Positions 34,029-46,031 of a stretch of 64,000 nt of DNA are shown here, one piece after another. The stretch is taken from positions 20,236,383 through 20,300,382 of the forward strand of contig NC_133474.1 of the NCBI RefSeq assembly GCF_025370935.1. Direction: 5' to 3'. The stretch comes from Choristoneura fumiferana. Taxonomy: Eukaryota > Arthropoda > Insecta > Lepidoptera > Tortricidae. Below the pieces are notes generated by a model, which ran no database searches, was not told the DNA's origin, and worked only from the letters and a program-made list of their open reading frames with translations. Position numbers and translations under genes: made by a program. Positions within the stretch are counted from its first letter, which is position 1. Each line of letters opens with the position of its first letter.

Positions 34029-36645
34029 AGAATATGGAGCAAGTAATTGGTAAACAAATTCCATTGAGCTAGGCCGGTTGGTCGCACGCGGTCTTGTTCG
34101 TTTTGTCAGAAAACAAACGGCCCGAAGTTCTGGTATAGGCAACGCAAGCAAACTTTAATCATACATCAGCCTTTATGGAGCGATCGAGCCGAAAATGAAA
34201 AAGAGAACCCCTAACGTTCCCTTTCGAAAATAATGAACTGGACCCGACTCTCTTCGCGAGTCGTTAGCAACTCGGAACTTATCGGCGTCGAACAATATTT
34301 TTGTTGATTTTTAAACTCCCATTGTGCCGATCGCGTTTTGTTTTCTTATTCTTCCGCTCATTCCATTCGAGTTACTGTTTGGGTTCGAGCAAACTTTTCC
34401 TGTTAGAAGCCTTTCCCTCCCTGGAAGTCAACTTTGCGCGGGACGTTGCTCAAAGCGCTCCGTAAACGATGACGTCTGACGGTATTACATAAATTTTTCT
34501 TCCAACTCATTTTCCTAATACCTAAAGTTAACAAGTTCCACGAACAAAGTACCTACTTCCTTATATCTGTCGCAACTTTAAAACAAGCAAGGCAGGCTGC
34601 GCGTAACGAACAGTTTTTAATTAAGCCCGCTCGCTATATTTTCTAACAGAACAGTAGGTGAGCCGATTTATTCTGTATAGAGATCGCCGATAAAATACCC
34701 TCGCACAATGAGCGTAGTAACGGTTTCATTAACGGAAAGTTAATCCGACGACGCCTTAAACGAGACGACAATCGCTTTGTTTATCGAGGACTGGGAACAT
34801 TTGCATAGCGCAATGACGTAAATATTGCCACGGTAAATATTGAAATAGTTTGATTGAGGAATCTCAACACAAATGTTTGTATTGGGATAGTTTCGGTAAT
34901 TAATTATTATTACAGGTCGCTTAAATTGTTTACGTAGCTAAGGATTTTAACAATTGATTTAAAATAAGTACATTGCGTTCGATATTTAGCTCGCAAAGCC
35001 TGGGCCACCTTCCATTTCGATCTGGATTTGAAAATAGAACAAAGTCGTTCGTAGTTTGAATTGTCAGTTCAATTAACAAATACGGCCAGTATCGCTGGCC
35101 AGTGACAGGTAATAGTCCTCTGTGATAGAATTGTTTGCGCTAAACAAATCCCAATGTGGATGACTCGCGAAAAACTGGACTTCACCAAATCTGGCTCATA
35201 TACTGCAAATTCTGAGTTGGGAAATATAGGTAAAGCTTGTCATGAAACTTATTTTAATCTCGAAATGTAAAGCAAGTGAAAGCAAACTACTTATTGAAAG
35301 TAAACTTCGGACCGTACCATTCAGACGGTAAATAAAAGCCGAGGCAGAGCAATATCAGGCTCTGTCAAAGCTCAAGAGCGGAAGCTAAAAAAAGGATTCA
35401 ATCGAGGCAACCCGATAGTGGCCATTAAAATATCGTTGAATTTCAAAAGGTGGAGACGTTCCGCACCCGACAGTTTGAGAGTCTCAAGACGTATCGGTAC
35501 TGGCCTGGAATGGACTTTTGATGTAAGTTTCGAACGCACTGGCTGCCAGGGTTTTGATAGTGGATGCATTTCGAGCGGATAAATAAAAACTGAAGTTTGA
35601 AATTGGAATCTCGAGCACGCTGCATTTGTTATTTGAAAAACGAAGTAAAGAAGGAAGCGATTGAAGCAAGCTGTATGTAATGTGATCGAGAGCAATAAAC
35701 AAGTACTAGATAAAAAAAAAAACTTTTTTACTAAAACGCAAAGCAAATATTTAAAGAAAAAAAATTGTTTTCAACAAAAGCTGTTCAAGATACACGTGCC
35801 AAAATAAGGCGCACATTTATTCGAAATAAAAATCAATTTGATTGTTCGAAAACAACGATCACGTGGAAAAATAAAGGAAAACGATTTCTTTTCACTTTTC
35901 TTTGTGATGCAAAAAATCTTTAATGGTGATATAATTTGCGTTTTCTGCAGAATATTAAAATATGAAAGTGAGAATCAAATGAGGGTGGTATTTTTTGTGA
36001 TTCGGTATCGATATTTACATCTAATTTTCAAGCTTCGTTATAAAAATGTTTTTTATTCGTACAACATGCGTCTGAAGAAATTTGTAAATGGTACTTGTAA
36101 TATTTCTGTTTTGTGTTTGTTATTTGTTTTTAAGTAATGTTTACAATCGGGAAAATAATTTTTTTTGGTCGATTTTAATTGACTTTTTTAAATGCAATTT
36201 AAAAATAAGCAATTAGCGGCAAAAAGGTTAACTTAAGAAAACAATTTGTATTTAATAAGTGGCTGACACGATTTTTTCATTACATCAAACCTTTCCGAAG
36301 AACTAAATTAATAATTAATACTAACTTCGCGTTCCAAGATCAAAGGTCCCGGCCTCATAAGTATTTCACGACCATACATTACCTAAAGTTAACCAATTTG
36401 AACGTTTTAATTAGAGTAACTCAAGTTCCTGAATGCCGAATAGAAGGGTATTAATATTGCTGCAGGGTTGTAATGTCGGTGACAATGGGGTCGTTACATT
36501 TGGTGCTGGGACCAGGATATGGCAAGTTAAATCATAATTAATTAAGTGCCGATTGAGGTTCTCATGTAAGAAGAGTTTTTTCTTGTAACTCAATTGCTAA
36601 GATACCTACAATATACATTGATATAATATAAATTCATGCTGTTTT
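34029..36645. other. Long gene-free stretch
   Basis: Unique sequence; moderately GC-rich at 34050-34500 and 35340-35660. Three overlapping minus-strand frames at 35372-35746 share no resemblance to any family. No repeat copy is present over 2.6 kb, unusual for this window. Confidence 0.35.
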
Positions 36646-36720
36646 TGAACTGTGGTAAGTAATCTAATGGTTTGAAGTATTGATTCTCAAGCAGATAATT
36701 GCAGGTTTGATCTGTAGGTA
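36646..36720 (+). mobile_element. Highly diverged SINE head (family A-like)
   Basis: TCTAATGGTTTGAAGTATTG, then TCTCAAGCAGATAATTGCAG and GTTTGATCTG follow the family A tRNA-like head with many changes. Body not recognisable. Confidence 0.35.
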
Positions 36721-36739
36721 GCTCAATAACAATTTTTTA

Positions 36740-36866
36740 TTAAACACAAGAGGGGGCAAATGGGCATGCGGGTCACTTTGTCACTGAGCAATCACCGTAC
36801 GTAAAGCGAAGGGCAGCACAGGTGCGTTGCTGCCCCTTTTAAGAGACTGATAAGCTCGTTTTAAAG
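36740..36866 (+). repeat. Dispersed repeat D, copy 2
   Basis: GGGCATGCGGGTCACTTTGT, AGCAATCACCGTACG and CACAGGTGCGTTGCTGCCCC match copies 1 and 3 in order. Confidence 0.5.
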
Positions 36867-37190
36867 TATGTGCCAATGTCAATTTTTAAGTTTCCAACTC
36901 CAATGGTTTGGGCTGTGCGTTATCTGTCAGTTATCTTAACTCTTTTATAGATATAATTAGTTAAGCGATGTTTATTGTTTGCTCAGCATTAAGCTGCTAA
37001 ACTAGAACAAGGCCCAGTGGCACACGCGTCGGTTACATCCGCTAATCAAACCGCAGTTAGCGAACATCAACTCGCTAATCCCCGATTTGTGGTCATGCTG
37101 ACGCTCTAATGATTTGCATATGTTATTATAGTTGTCGAATTAGTTGTGTGACCTCGAGAAATTTAGAATGGTTTCTGAACGTTTAGTGTA

Positions 37191-37345
37191 GAAAAAAAAC
37201 CGGCGAAGAGCTTGTCGGACACGCCCGAAATAGGGTTCCGTAGCCATTACGAAAAAATTAAGTCTCATTTTTCTAAGAATTTCGTATTTTGTACGAAATA
37301 CTCCAAGTTTAGGTATATTTTATACCTTAGGCTTACTTGACAGTC
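37191..37345 (-). repeat. Right-end fragment of repeat E
   Basis: The reverse complement of 26000-26102: AAACCGGCGAAGAGCTTGTC, ATAGGGTTCCGTAGCCATTA, TTAGGTATATTTTATACCTT. Ends abruptly at ~37345. Confidence 0.75.
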
Positions 37346-37439
37346 ATAGCATACAAGGAACACGCCCGGGAAAAATTGACCACCATTGACTGAAGTTCAG
37401 CCGCGGAATTGGCTACAAAGGCTGCATCATCGGCAAAGA

Positions 37440-37800
37440 GAAGACTTCCATCATGAGCATCCTTTTGTACGGAGCTGAAACCTGGACAACGTATGCAAAA
37501 CAAGAGCGTCGGTTAAACTCCTTCTACATGCGCTGTATGCGTAGGATCCTGGGTATTTCATGGCAAGACAGGGTCACCAAAAAGAGGGTTCTAGAAATTG
37601 CACAGCTGCCTAGCCTAATCACTCTTCTCAAATAGAGACGCTTACGTTGGCTAGGGCACGTGCATAGAATGGAGCCCTCTCGATTACCACGTCATGTCAT
37701 GCTCGTCGCAGTGGCCAATGCCAACAGAAACGTCGGGAGACCTTTGCTCAGATATAAGGACTGCTCTGTCTGGGAAGATGTTGTGTTTGTTATAGCAGTT
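37440..37800 (+). pseudogene. Non-LTR retrotransposon reverse transcriptase, C-terminal fragment
   Basis: The translation starts LLYGAETWTTYAKQERRLNS, continues through RCMRRILGISWQDRVTKKRV, meets a stop at 37633-37635, and continues in the same frame as RRLRWLGHVHRMEPSR with a GRP-LRYKD motif. This is the region downstream of the polymerase core in many LINE ORF2 proteins (GAETW, RILGISWQDRV, RWLGHV). The EN and RT catalytic parts are absent and the in-frame stop kills it. It ends ~37800, where MITE F begins, so the MITE probably inserted into it. The exact clade is not assigned. Confidence 0.85.
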
Positions 37801-37803
37801 GAA

Positions 37804-37983
37804 GTACCATCAGCCAAATATGTGGTCCACCACCCTAAAGTTGATATTCGTTCGCAATCGCATGTCATAAAACAATAATGCCAATAGACGTGGCTGTCAA
37901 CTTGAAAGCTTTACTTTAGCGACATATTCATTTGATAGGGAATTGTTCAAAAATTGATAGACCACTTATTTGGCTGATGGTAC
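37804..37983. mobile_element. MITE F copy 2, full length
   Basis: GTACCATCAGCCAAATATGT and CCACTTATTTGGCTGATGGT are terminal inverted repeats of ~25 bp. Length ~180 bp. Opposite orientation to the copy at 28585. Confidence 0.9.
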
Positions 37984-38739
37984 ATAGTCGGATGATTCGT
38001 CTAATACCTAATAAGTGTGATAATCAAATTTATTTAACACATTTCAAATTCAAGTAAATCAGCCCAAAAAAAACATGAGTGCGTAAAAATCGAGCAGCCA
38101 GATTTGATTACATTGATACTTTAAAAATAATACCGTTAAAAATCCAGCCTTTTCTAATTCCACATTTAAAATGCCAATAATTTCGATGAAGGCGTTAAAT
38201 CGCTCGGGCTTCGTGTAATGGGTTCCGTTCGGCCAATCGGGGGGAGCGGGGACATTAGTTACCGAATCGACGTGTGCGTTTGACTTCAATCGGCTCCCGA
38301 CTTTGATCGACTGTTACGATTGCAGTTTGTTCGTGGCCGATATCATTTCCACCCTAGGGAGTTCAGTGGTAATAAAGATGAAGTTTATTTTGCTATGGGA
38401 TTCCTTGGAATTTAGTTATTTGTAGTTGTAGTGGCTTATAATGAGTTTAATTGACATGAACAATTTTAAAGTGGGTTTCAGATAAAGTGATGTTGAAAAT
38501 AGCCTGAATGGCTTCGGGAAAAGTATGGTACGGCCGTGCCTTTGTTTTTGTTTTGCTCGACGGCGGGGGCACCCCCCATATGTTATATAAACGGATGTTA
38601 AAAGTGTGAAATAAAATTAAATTTGGTTTAGAGACTTTTACAATACGAGTCTTATGGGTTACGTATTATGCGTCATTCACGCTGATTATTGTCGTAGATG
38701 ATGATAGTCGCAGGACTGATGGTCGATGGGGTAATAAGG
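37984..38739. other. Gene-free stretch
   Basis: No element recognised; GC-richer at 38195-38340. Confidence 0.35.
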
Positions 38740-38943
38740 TTCTCGAATGGTGTCCGCAATACGGGAGACGAGCTGTCGAGCCGTCGTCAAACAAGATGGA
38801 GCGACGACTTAGTTAAGATCGCGGGATTGCGGTGGATGCGGAAAGTACAAGACCGGGCTGAGTAGAGAGCCTTGGGGAGGCCTATGTCCAGCAGTGGACG
38901 TCTTTCGGCTGACATAATGATGATGATGACGCTGATGATAGAC
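38740..38943 (+). mobile_element. RTE-like LINE 3' end with (GAT)n tail
   Basis: AGATGGAGCGACGACTTAGT, CGCGGGATTGCGGTGGATGC, then GAGGCCTATGTCCAGCAGTG, GACGTCTTTCGGCTGACATA and (ATG)n. Same subfamily as the minus-strand copy at 63834. 5'-truncated. Confidence 0.85.
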
Positions 38944-38984
38944 GAACGTCTCCAGAGAATGGTGATCAGATCACACGTGGTAAT

Positions 38985-39125
38985 ATTAAAAAAAAAAATT
39001 TTTATTCGTCTGTATGGAAAACGAGCAAGTGGGTCTCCTAATGAGAGATCACCACCGCCCATAAACATATGCAACACCAGGGGTATTGCAGATGCGTTGC
39101 CAACCTAGAGGCCTAAGATGGGATA
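38985..39125 (+). repeat. Dispersed repeat D, copy 3
   Basis: AAACGAGCAAGTGGGTCTCC, AGATCACCACCGCCCATAAA and GCAACACCAGGGGTATTGCA give the best copy of this family here. It follows an A-homopolymer. Confidence 0.55.
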
Positions 39126-39867
39126 CCTCAAGTGCCAGTAATTAAAAATAAAAACAATTTAAAAATTTAATTTTTTTTTATACCAAGGTTATTTTTACTG
39201 ATGTTATGTTTTGTTGGTGATACTTGTATTATCATATTTATTACCCAAACATGGTATTCGTATGATCCGTTCCAAGTTAAATAATAACTTGCAAAAAACT
39301 TGCATTCTATATAACTTGTTTCCCATATAATAGACGACGTTAATGTTGTCCCTGTATAATTTATTACAGTCATCTGAATCGACCTTATCTTTGCAATCTT
39401 AATTGCCGCTCAAAAGGATCACTTATAAAAGCATGTTTTCCATGCGGCAAAGTGAAATAATGAACAAAGCGAATTCTTCGGCTGCATAAGGATACCTAGA
39501 CAGACAGACTAGTTTGCTATAGAATAGCTTGAATTTCGGCAAGATAAGATTTAAAGACTGCTAAAAAGAAAATTCAGGTAAGTAGCCATTTCAGTTTTAA
39601 TGATGCCGAATTGGATGACGTTAACGAGGAAAAGGAACAGCATGTAGGTTTATAGGAAAGACCTGCGTCGCGCGACGTAAAGACAACTAATTACATTATG
39701 TAGGCATTACAAATACTAAGTAGTAATAACTATCCTTCTGTTAAAAAGGATTAGGAGGAATTTCGCTCGACCGATGAGTGTGTACAACTCTTAATTGATA
39801 AAGGTGTTGCTAGTGAAATTAGAAATATAAAAACGAATGTAAATTAGTTAGGTATTGATTGTTTTTA
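39126..39867. other. Gene-free stretch
   Basis: AT-rich, nothing recognised. Confidence 0.35.
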
Positions 39868-40030
39868 GCTTTATCATCAGCTGAAAGACTGTAATTTTTA
39901 CCACTGCTGGGCATTGGCGTTCACAAAATAAACCTGCTAGGATCGGTCCAGCTTCGTCTGTATTCTCAGACTTCTGTGACCTTCACCAAGTTTTCTAGCC
40001 ACCTTGTGGAGGGTCTACCCACGCTGTGTT
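39868..40030 (-). mobile_element. RTE-like LINE 3' end, degraded
   Basis: TTATCATCAGCTGAAAGACT, CCACTGCTGGGCATTGGC, then GACCTTCACCAAGTTTTCTA and CCACCTTGTGGAGGGTCTAC follow the reverse complement of the RTE tail, including the part coding the conserved C-terminus. Many substitutions. Confidence 0.65.
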
Positions 40031-40658
40031 AAACAATCTTCCAAAAGTATAGGTACATATCAGAGTTCAATTATAATAAAAGCGTATAAAAATAACAAAA
40101 CACTGCGAATATCGAAAAAACAACTCTCCGGTAGTCAACGAAGTGCTGGCTGGCACAAAAATAATAATCATTTTAATACAAACTTGTTTATGCACTCGAG
40201 AGCGGCGCCACTGGCGCATAATTCTTACAAATTTATTCCCAAGTACCTTAGTTCAAAATGTGTCCACTAGATAACACAGCTTGGCAGCACTGAGACCCGA
40301 ACTATTTGAGATAAGATAATAGCAAAGACAATTAAATTAAACGGGAAATTGAGGACAAACAGAGAATTCCCATTTGGTAAATTATGGGACTCGTTTTTCT
40401 AGTGGCCGGGTTCTCCCTGACTGCCTCTTAGTTTCTTTTGAGAACGCTTTTAAATGAAAGGAACTGCTGAAATCTTTCAAACGAAGTTCTTGTACGTTGT
40501 GTAGGTACTAGGTGCATTTGAAAATGAATTATTATACCAACTATTGCCTTTGTAGCAAAATAAAATCGGTCAAGTGCCCGTCGGATTCGAATACGAATAT
40601 ACAAAAATAAGAAATAAACTCAATTGACAAACATTGAGAAACAAATAAAGTAATCTTT
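40031..40658. other. Gene-free stretch
   Basis: Nothing recognised. Confidence 0.35.
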
Positions 40659-40855
40659 ACTAGCTGTTGCCCGCGACTTTGTCTGCATAGAATTCGGCTA
40701 TCGCTATTCTGCTGGTAAAACTTCCTAGGGTTGCAGTTGCAAACTATCTCCATGCCTTTCATCTAAATCCGTATAGCGGTTTACGTATGAAGAGGTAAGA
40801 TAATAAAATAGATGGGCCGACAGAGTTAATTTCGCATTTATATTAAGTAAAGACG
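40659..40855 (+). repeat. Dispersed repeat C
   Basis: ACTAGCTGTTGCCCGCGACT to TTTCGCATTTATATTAAGTA, with the CTATCTCCATGCCTTTCATC landmark. Near full-length. Confidence 0.75.
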
Positions 40856-41339
40856 TTAAACATTCTATATACGTGTTGATATTATTTGTATTACGCGGCA
40901 AGCTTCAAAAATAAAATACGTCTGCGTAATTCATTCTATTTATATCACCCCAACGATAAACGAAATATTTTGTTTACTTTATTGACAGATCGTGCGAAAA
41001 CGAGAGTTTTTGACACAATAGCCGCACGCGGCGGCTTTGGGCCGGTGGCCCGATTGGGGGTTACTTGGGGGGCCAGTTTCACAAAGTTACTACTTACTTT
41101 GTAATATTATATTTCACGTCACTTTTATTTGGCATCAACGTAGATGGTTTTTTCATGTTTGATAACTGTATGGTATAAAATGAAATATTAGTATTTCAGT
41201 TTTTAAACCCATAGTGATGTTAGTACAATTTTATTTCTATGTTAGTGTTCGGTTAAATAATAGCAATTTATTCTGTAACATTATAAAAAAACTATAATTA
41301 AAAACAAATATAATTTTGTATTTGTAGTGTTATTGTAAT

Positions 41340-41696
41340 TTTACATAAATAATAATAATAAATAATAATAAAGCCTTTATTTCCCGAAATTTTACAAAAA
41401 CATTTAAAATCCAATATAAAAAATAATAAAATTAAAAAAGTACTTAAATAAAAAATAAACAGTATTAAAATCTACACTAAAATCATCACAGAATGTCTCT
41501 TATTTCGGTGTGCCTTTTGGCAAAGGCATCCTCCAACTCCTTCCATTGCTTCCTATCTGCCGCAATCCTTATCCATTGGGGTGTAATTTTACATACTTGT
41601 TTTAATTGTTGTGCCAGTTTTGAATAGGTACCGTCAACTGCTTCAACTTTGCCCTCTGGCCCCAACATTGCCTGATTCAATTTAGAGTCGATAACT
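41340..41696 (-). pseudogene. LINE ORF C-terminus and 3' tail
   Basis: The minus-strand frame (41486-41701) ends in WIRIAADRKQWKELEDAFAK followed by RHTEIRDIL and a stop. The W-x(3)-A-DR-x-W-x-LE-A-F pattern is the usual C-terminus of RTE-like LINE ORFs. Downstream on the same strand the sequence reaches AATAAAGGCTTTATTATT and an (ATT)n tail at 41348-41385. Only the last ~70 codons remain. The upstream end lies beside a 13-C homopolymer (41718-41730) and an inverted copy at 41783. Confidence 0.75.
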
Positions 41697-41782
41697 AGCA
41701 CCCTTCTAAGTTTACTTCCCCCCCCCCCCCGTAATAATAATTCCCGCGTAGATAAAAATTTAAAACCTATAAGAGTGTTAAG

Positions 41783-41881
41783 CTATCGACTCTAAATCGA
41801 ATCAGGCAATGTTAGGGCCAGAAGGCAAAGTTGAAGCAGTTTACGGTAAGCAATTAAAAACTGGTTAAGCAGTTACAAAAT
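41783..41881 (+). repeat. Inverted second copy of the 41.6-kb LINE segment
   Basis: TATCGACTCTAAATCGAATC, AGGCAATGTTAGGGCCAGAA and GGCAAAGTTGAAGCAGTTTA are the reverse complement of 41600-41696 with few changes over the first 57 bp. The two face each other head to head across ~86 bp. Confidence 0.8.
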
Positions 41882-42761
41882 TTGTATCCGTATTCTTGAC
41901 ATTGATTTTCAAGACAGTCTAAGAGTACTTTTCATCGCCTTATTCTATTAGATCATGGTGGTATGCAGAACTTAATGTAAGTATTGTGAAATAAGCCCAG
42001 AGCAGGGGTGAAACGGATGCCGTCATTACGGCAACTACTACAACACAACGTCACGCACGTGTCACCGCTATCGTTCGAATTGTGGTTGAAATGTATTTGA
42101 CGTCGCCATTTTGTTTTGGCTTCGATGTTTATTTATTTTTAAGTGCAAACAAAACAAAACTGGTAGGTATAAGTACCTAGTTCATATGGTACCAATTGAA
42201 AAGTGTTTCGGTTTAGAATTATTTGAGTTCAAATGAGAATGTGAACTACAAACTTAATAAATAAACACTTTGAATAGCGAATAATTGCAGTAAAAGTTAA
42301 AAAGGAAGAGGCTAGAGTAAATATTACAAAATAATATAAGAAAGAATCGTTAACGAGGTTCGGCATTTAAACCTTTGTTTAGAAACAGCTTACACAACTT
42401 ATCAGTGCCGGAGTTTTTTAAACTCTTCTAGTTTCAATTAAGCGTCGGTTAATTCCGGTGCTAAGTGCTCGGTTTAACTCGCGACTTAATTTATCCCTCC
42501 CGCAATTTATTCCCGGGATTAATGTAATGAAAGTCCCGGGCAGGTCTCTTGCTAATTGCCACTCCCAATTGTCTAAACAAAAATAAACGGAGGCCTCAAG
42601 TCGAATTTATCTTCGGGACGGGTTAGGAAGCGATTACGTGTAAAGCGCGCGTTTGATTAACTCCGGCTTAGCTGGTGACCAAAAATGGGCTTTTCATTTT
42701 TGAATTTCGAAGCGACACTTGAAATTTCGAACTCAATTCTAATTTCAAACAACGCATAAAC
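41882..42761. other. Gene-free stretch
   Basis: Nothing recognised; GC-richer at 42420-42640. Confidence 0.35.
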
Positions 42762-42898
42762 AATGAGGGCTATCGCGTATGAATTCGCCGCTATATGATT
42801 TTTATTTATTTATTTTAATCTAAACTTTGTTTTCACGCCCGTAATAACAGACTTTGAAACCCATACTTAAGACCTCACGCAACAGTGGCGCCATTGAA
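42762..42898. mobile_element. Deleted copy of the AATGAGGGCTATCG MITE
   Basis: AATGAGGGCTATCGCGTATG at the left and CGTAATAACAGACTTTGAAA inside match 24007-24263. The middle ~100 bp and the right terminal repeat are missing. Confidence 0.75.
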
Positions 42899-43166
42899 TG
42901 AAGTATTCAAATACTGAGCTTGAGAATTATTAATCGATTTTTGTTTGACTTAGTTACGAGTTGCCACATAAAAAAAGTTGCCTAATTAAAAGCAAACTTT
43001 GCTCGGAGCTGCGAATGAACGAAAAACACGTATGTTGCGTAGAAAAGGGTTCGTTTTATTTTGGCTGAGCAGGACGGGTAAGTTTGTTCGTAAGTAACAT
43101 TCTAGTAATCCACACAAAGGGCGGCACCCACGCGCAATACAATCAGCGTTACACGGGTGGCAGCTG

Positions 43167-43211
43167 CGGAACCCTAAATTACGGCTCACTTAGCCGTAAA
43201 GAAGGGTTCCG
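43167..43211. repeat. Nested double hairpin
   Basis: Outer stem CGGAACCCT/AGGGTTCCG encloses inner stem TACGGCT/AGCCGTA with a 5-nt loop. The outer arms resemble the ends of repeat E (AGGGTTCCG), so this may be a collapsed palindromic relic of it. Confidence 0.6.
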
Positions 43212-44212
43212 TTGCAGTAAAAAAGAAGAAAACAACGGTCCGAATTGACAGTTTAATCTGGAGTAAAGGGACGAATGGGAAAATGCAGTGACGCAGAAAA
43301 AATCGATAGTGTGTCTTCGGGCGCTATTCAAAAATTGTAGACGTCTATTTCTACGTTATGAAACCCTGCTATTGAGCTTGCCCCAACAACGTACTATTCA
43401 AACGGCATGGTAAATAACACAGTTTATTCCGTAATAATACGTCATTACGGCACCCCGTTTTATAAACTTATCAGTTAATATCAGTGTAAACTCGATATGG
43501 CATGTATTAATTAATAATGATCTGAAGCGCGCGAGGTCGCTTCGGAACTTAGTTAGCTATTCCCACGTTTGTGAGTTGTTTTAATAGGCATGTTCACATG
43601 TTATTTATTACTGGCAAATCGGCCAGTGTCATTATATTACGCTGATTTAATAAAAAAACAATCGATTTAGAAATTGAAGGACCATGCAAGCTTCTTTGTG
43701 CACTGGCCAGTAACTCTTTCACGAAATAGTTTCATAAGGACGGGCATTCTTATTTTGAATTGAGTCTTTAAAGCTGTTAATGAAAATGAGTATTATGGAT
43801 AATTTTATTATGTATATTTTTGACGATTTATGAACTAATACATAGGTAGGTATAAAACTTAAAGCCGACTAAGATTGGTTTTATACACAGATAATTTATT
43901 CATTCCATTTATAAAGTTGACCTGGATATTTAATGAAAAGAATTCGGCTAATCATAATCGTGTAGAACAAAATCATTCACCGGGCATTGTGAAACTTCTC
44001 TACATTGCTGAATGAATGGAATGGCACCATTCAAGCTTATGACTCCAATGTCATTGTTACTGCCCTTGATCGATGTAATATTTTCAAATGAGCTCATATT
44101 TTATTGCCCGAGTTCAGCTTCTTTTAGTTGTTCGTGTCATGTTTATAAAAGTAAATAAATGAGGATCATTTTATTGGTTCATTTGTGTTCAAAGTACAAA
44201 GCACAACAAAGC
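43212..44212. other. Gene-free stretch
   Basis: Nothing recognised. Confidence 0.35.
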
Positions 44213-44306
44213 GTACATATACATCTGATGCGCCTCTATTTCTAGGGCCAATGTCAGATATTTTTGCTCACTCCGCTGTGGCAGATGTTAATGCAAGTGG
44301 CTGTAC
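44213..44306. mobile_element. Palindromic MITE, left arm deleted
   Basis: The loop landmark CTCTATTTCTAGGGCC and right arm CAGATATTTTTGCTCACTCC, then GCAGATGTTAATGCAAGTGG and CTGTAC match 23078-23214. Most of the left arm is lost. Confidence 0.75.
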
Positions 44307-44374
44307 GTACGGTTTGTAATTTTACATGGGCTTTACACGTTACTAATAGAGTAATGAGTAAGTATACGTCGGTA

Positions 44375-44600
44375 GGCTGAAGTGGGACTGGACCGGCCAC
44401 TTCTGCTGCATGCACCGAGAGTGGTCACTTAGTGGATGCCCCAAGATATGATGGCTTTCGGCGCTACGCCGCGGGAGGCTAAAGGGAAGGCGGCGGGATG
44501 ACCTAGACTATCTAGCCAGATATAAAATACAAGCAGGGCGAGTTGGAAGGGAAATCTTCGCCCAGCAGTGGGGTATTGCAGGCCAATAAAAATAAAACGT
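44375..44600 (+). pseudogene. LINE ORF C-terminus, second RTE-like subfamily
   Basis: The plus-strand frame reads WDWTGHFCCMHRE, then GRRRDDLDYL and IFAQQWGIAGQ before a stop. This is the C-terminal block seen in LINE ORFs (W-GH, RR-DDLD, FAQQW). It is followed by AATAAAAATAAAA rather than (GAT)n, so it belongs to a different subfamily from the 38740 and 63834 tails. Frameshifted and 5'-truncated. Confidence 0.75.
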
Positions 44601-46031
44601 AACGCAGGAACTAGTTTTGGCACAGACTCTAGATTAAGATTATTGATGAAGTAAACGTCCCATTTCATTATTATTCTCATACGCAGGCATTATTTTGCAA
44701 CAAGTAGGTCAATAGTGGTGGCCTAGACGAGAGCGAATATAACGGCTCGAATATACGCTGATACGAATATTTGCCGAAGAAAGTGAACAAACAAAAAAAT
44801 ATTCATGATAGCATACATTATTTACTTTGGTACGGCAATGGACACCTAGTTTATTTTCCCGCCGCACATGTTCTTTCATTAAATATTCTGTTTCATAAAT
44901 TAGGTAAGGTAGGTACAAAAACACATTATCTGAAGCTCAAAAGCTCATTAGATCAGTAACAAGTATTCTAAATTCGAATCAATTTGAACTGAAAACATTT
45001 ATTTTTCGATTTTATTTTAAAAAGGCAACATTTCCATTTAGCCAGTACGGAACGCCTGAATTCTTAATTCAATTACGAGCGCACGATGTTGATACTCAGC
45101 AGAGTTGGTAGGTATTTTATAGTGTAACCGCTGTTTATACGATGAGCCGGTACCGGCACGTGTGAGCCGACCGACGCACGTGTTGACGCTACAATAACAA
45201 ACCGATCAAAGACCTTGTTTGATGCTGGCTGGCTATTTAATTTCAGATTTTGAATATGTTTTACCATTTCTAATAATTCTGTGTTTGAATTTATGTCCAG
45301 CCAGTATTACTTGGAAGGCATTAATCGCAGTAACGAGACGCTTAAGACGAGAAATAAATTCTACAAACAGTACATTTCCTGCTGTTAGCGCCAAGTTTCA
45401 TTTCTCTGTGTACCTACTTTGATTACAGTCTCTTACGGAATGCTAATTGGACACAATCCTTTAAACACCCTTGTTGGTCCTTTGAGTTTGAACTCGACAA
45501 AAATATTTGACAATTACCAACTTAACTCGTCCCCTATCTTACGTTTGTTGCTAAAGAACCAACACGAGGCCGTTCAAATACGGGTGGAGAATTAACGTGG
45601 TATCGGCCTCGCGGGACGCACGGCAGCGGAGGGGTCCTAGGAAGACCATAAGAAAATACTCGTGATTTAAGCGAAAACTGACTCTATTTCACAGGTAGCA
45701 GTGTTTCGGCGTGCGAATTATTTTCGTGGGTCATTCTGCCATTCTGTGGTATGATCCCTTTAGATTTCTGTCCCCCTGGTAGCTTAGTTTTGTAGACGTT
45801 CTTTGAATGCTGTTAATTAGATTTTTTTTGGAGCTGTAACAAAGCTGCCGTTTGAATGTCGTCTAATAAAGTCATTTTAGTTTTAAATAAATTGTCGTAA
45901 TTTACTGAAAATATTTTTTAACATGTGGAAATTTTGTAGGTAATTCACCGGTTAGTACACTACACTTGTTACTGTGACACTACATTCATAGTAGTCTATA
46001 GTGGAAATACCAGGAGCTATATCAGGTAATA
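44601..46031. other. Gene-free stretch with an E-box pair
   Basis: No exon or repeat identified. The only local feature is the palindrome and CACGTG pair at 45146-45182, listed separately. Confidence 0.35.
45146..45182. promoter_or_regulatory. 12-bp palindrome plus two CACGTG E-boxes
   Basis: GCCGGTACCGGC at 45146-45157 is a perfect palindrome. CACGTG occurs at 45157-45162 and again at 45177-45182, 20 bp apart. Paired E-boxes are the site type of bHLH dimers such as CLOCK/CYCLE or MYC/MAX. There is no adjacent gene to support a role; chance cannot be excluded. Confidence 0.25.

Noticed and set aside
35372..35746. 124-codon minus-strand frame with hydrophobic start
   Set aside because: Two other overlapping frames on the same strand are equally open and there is no family motif or repeat link; not enough for a gene.
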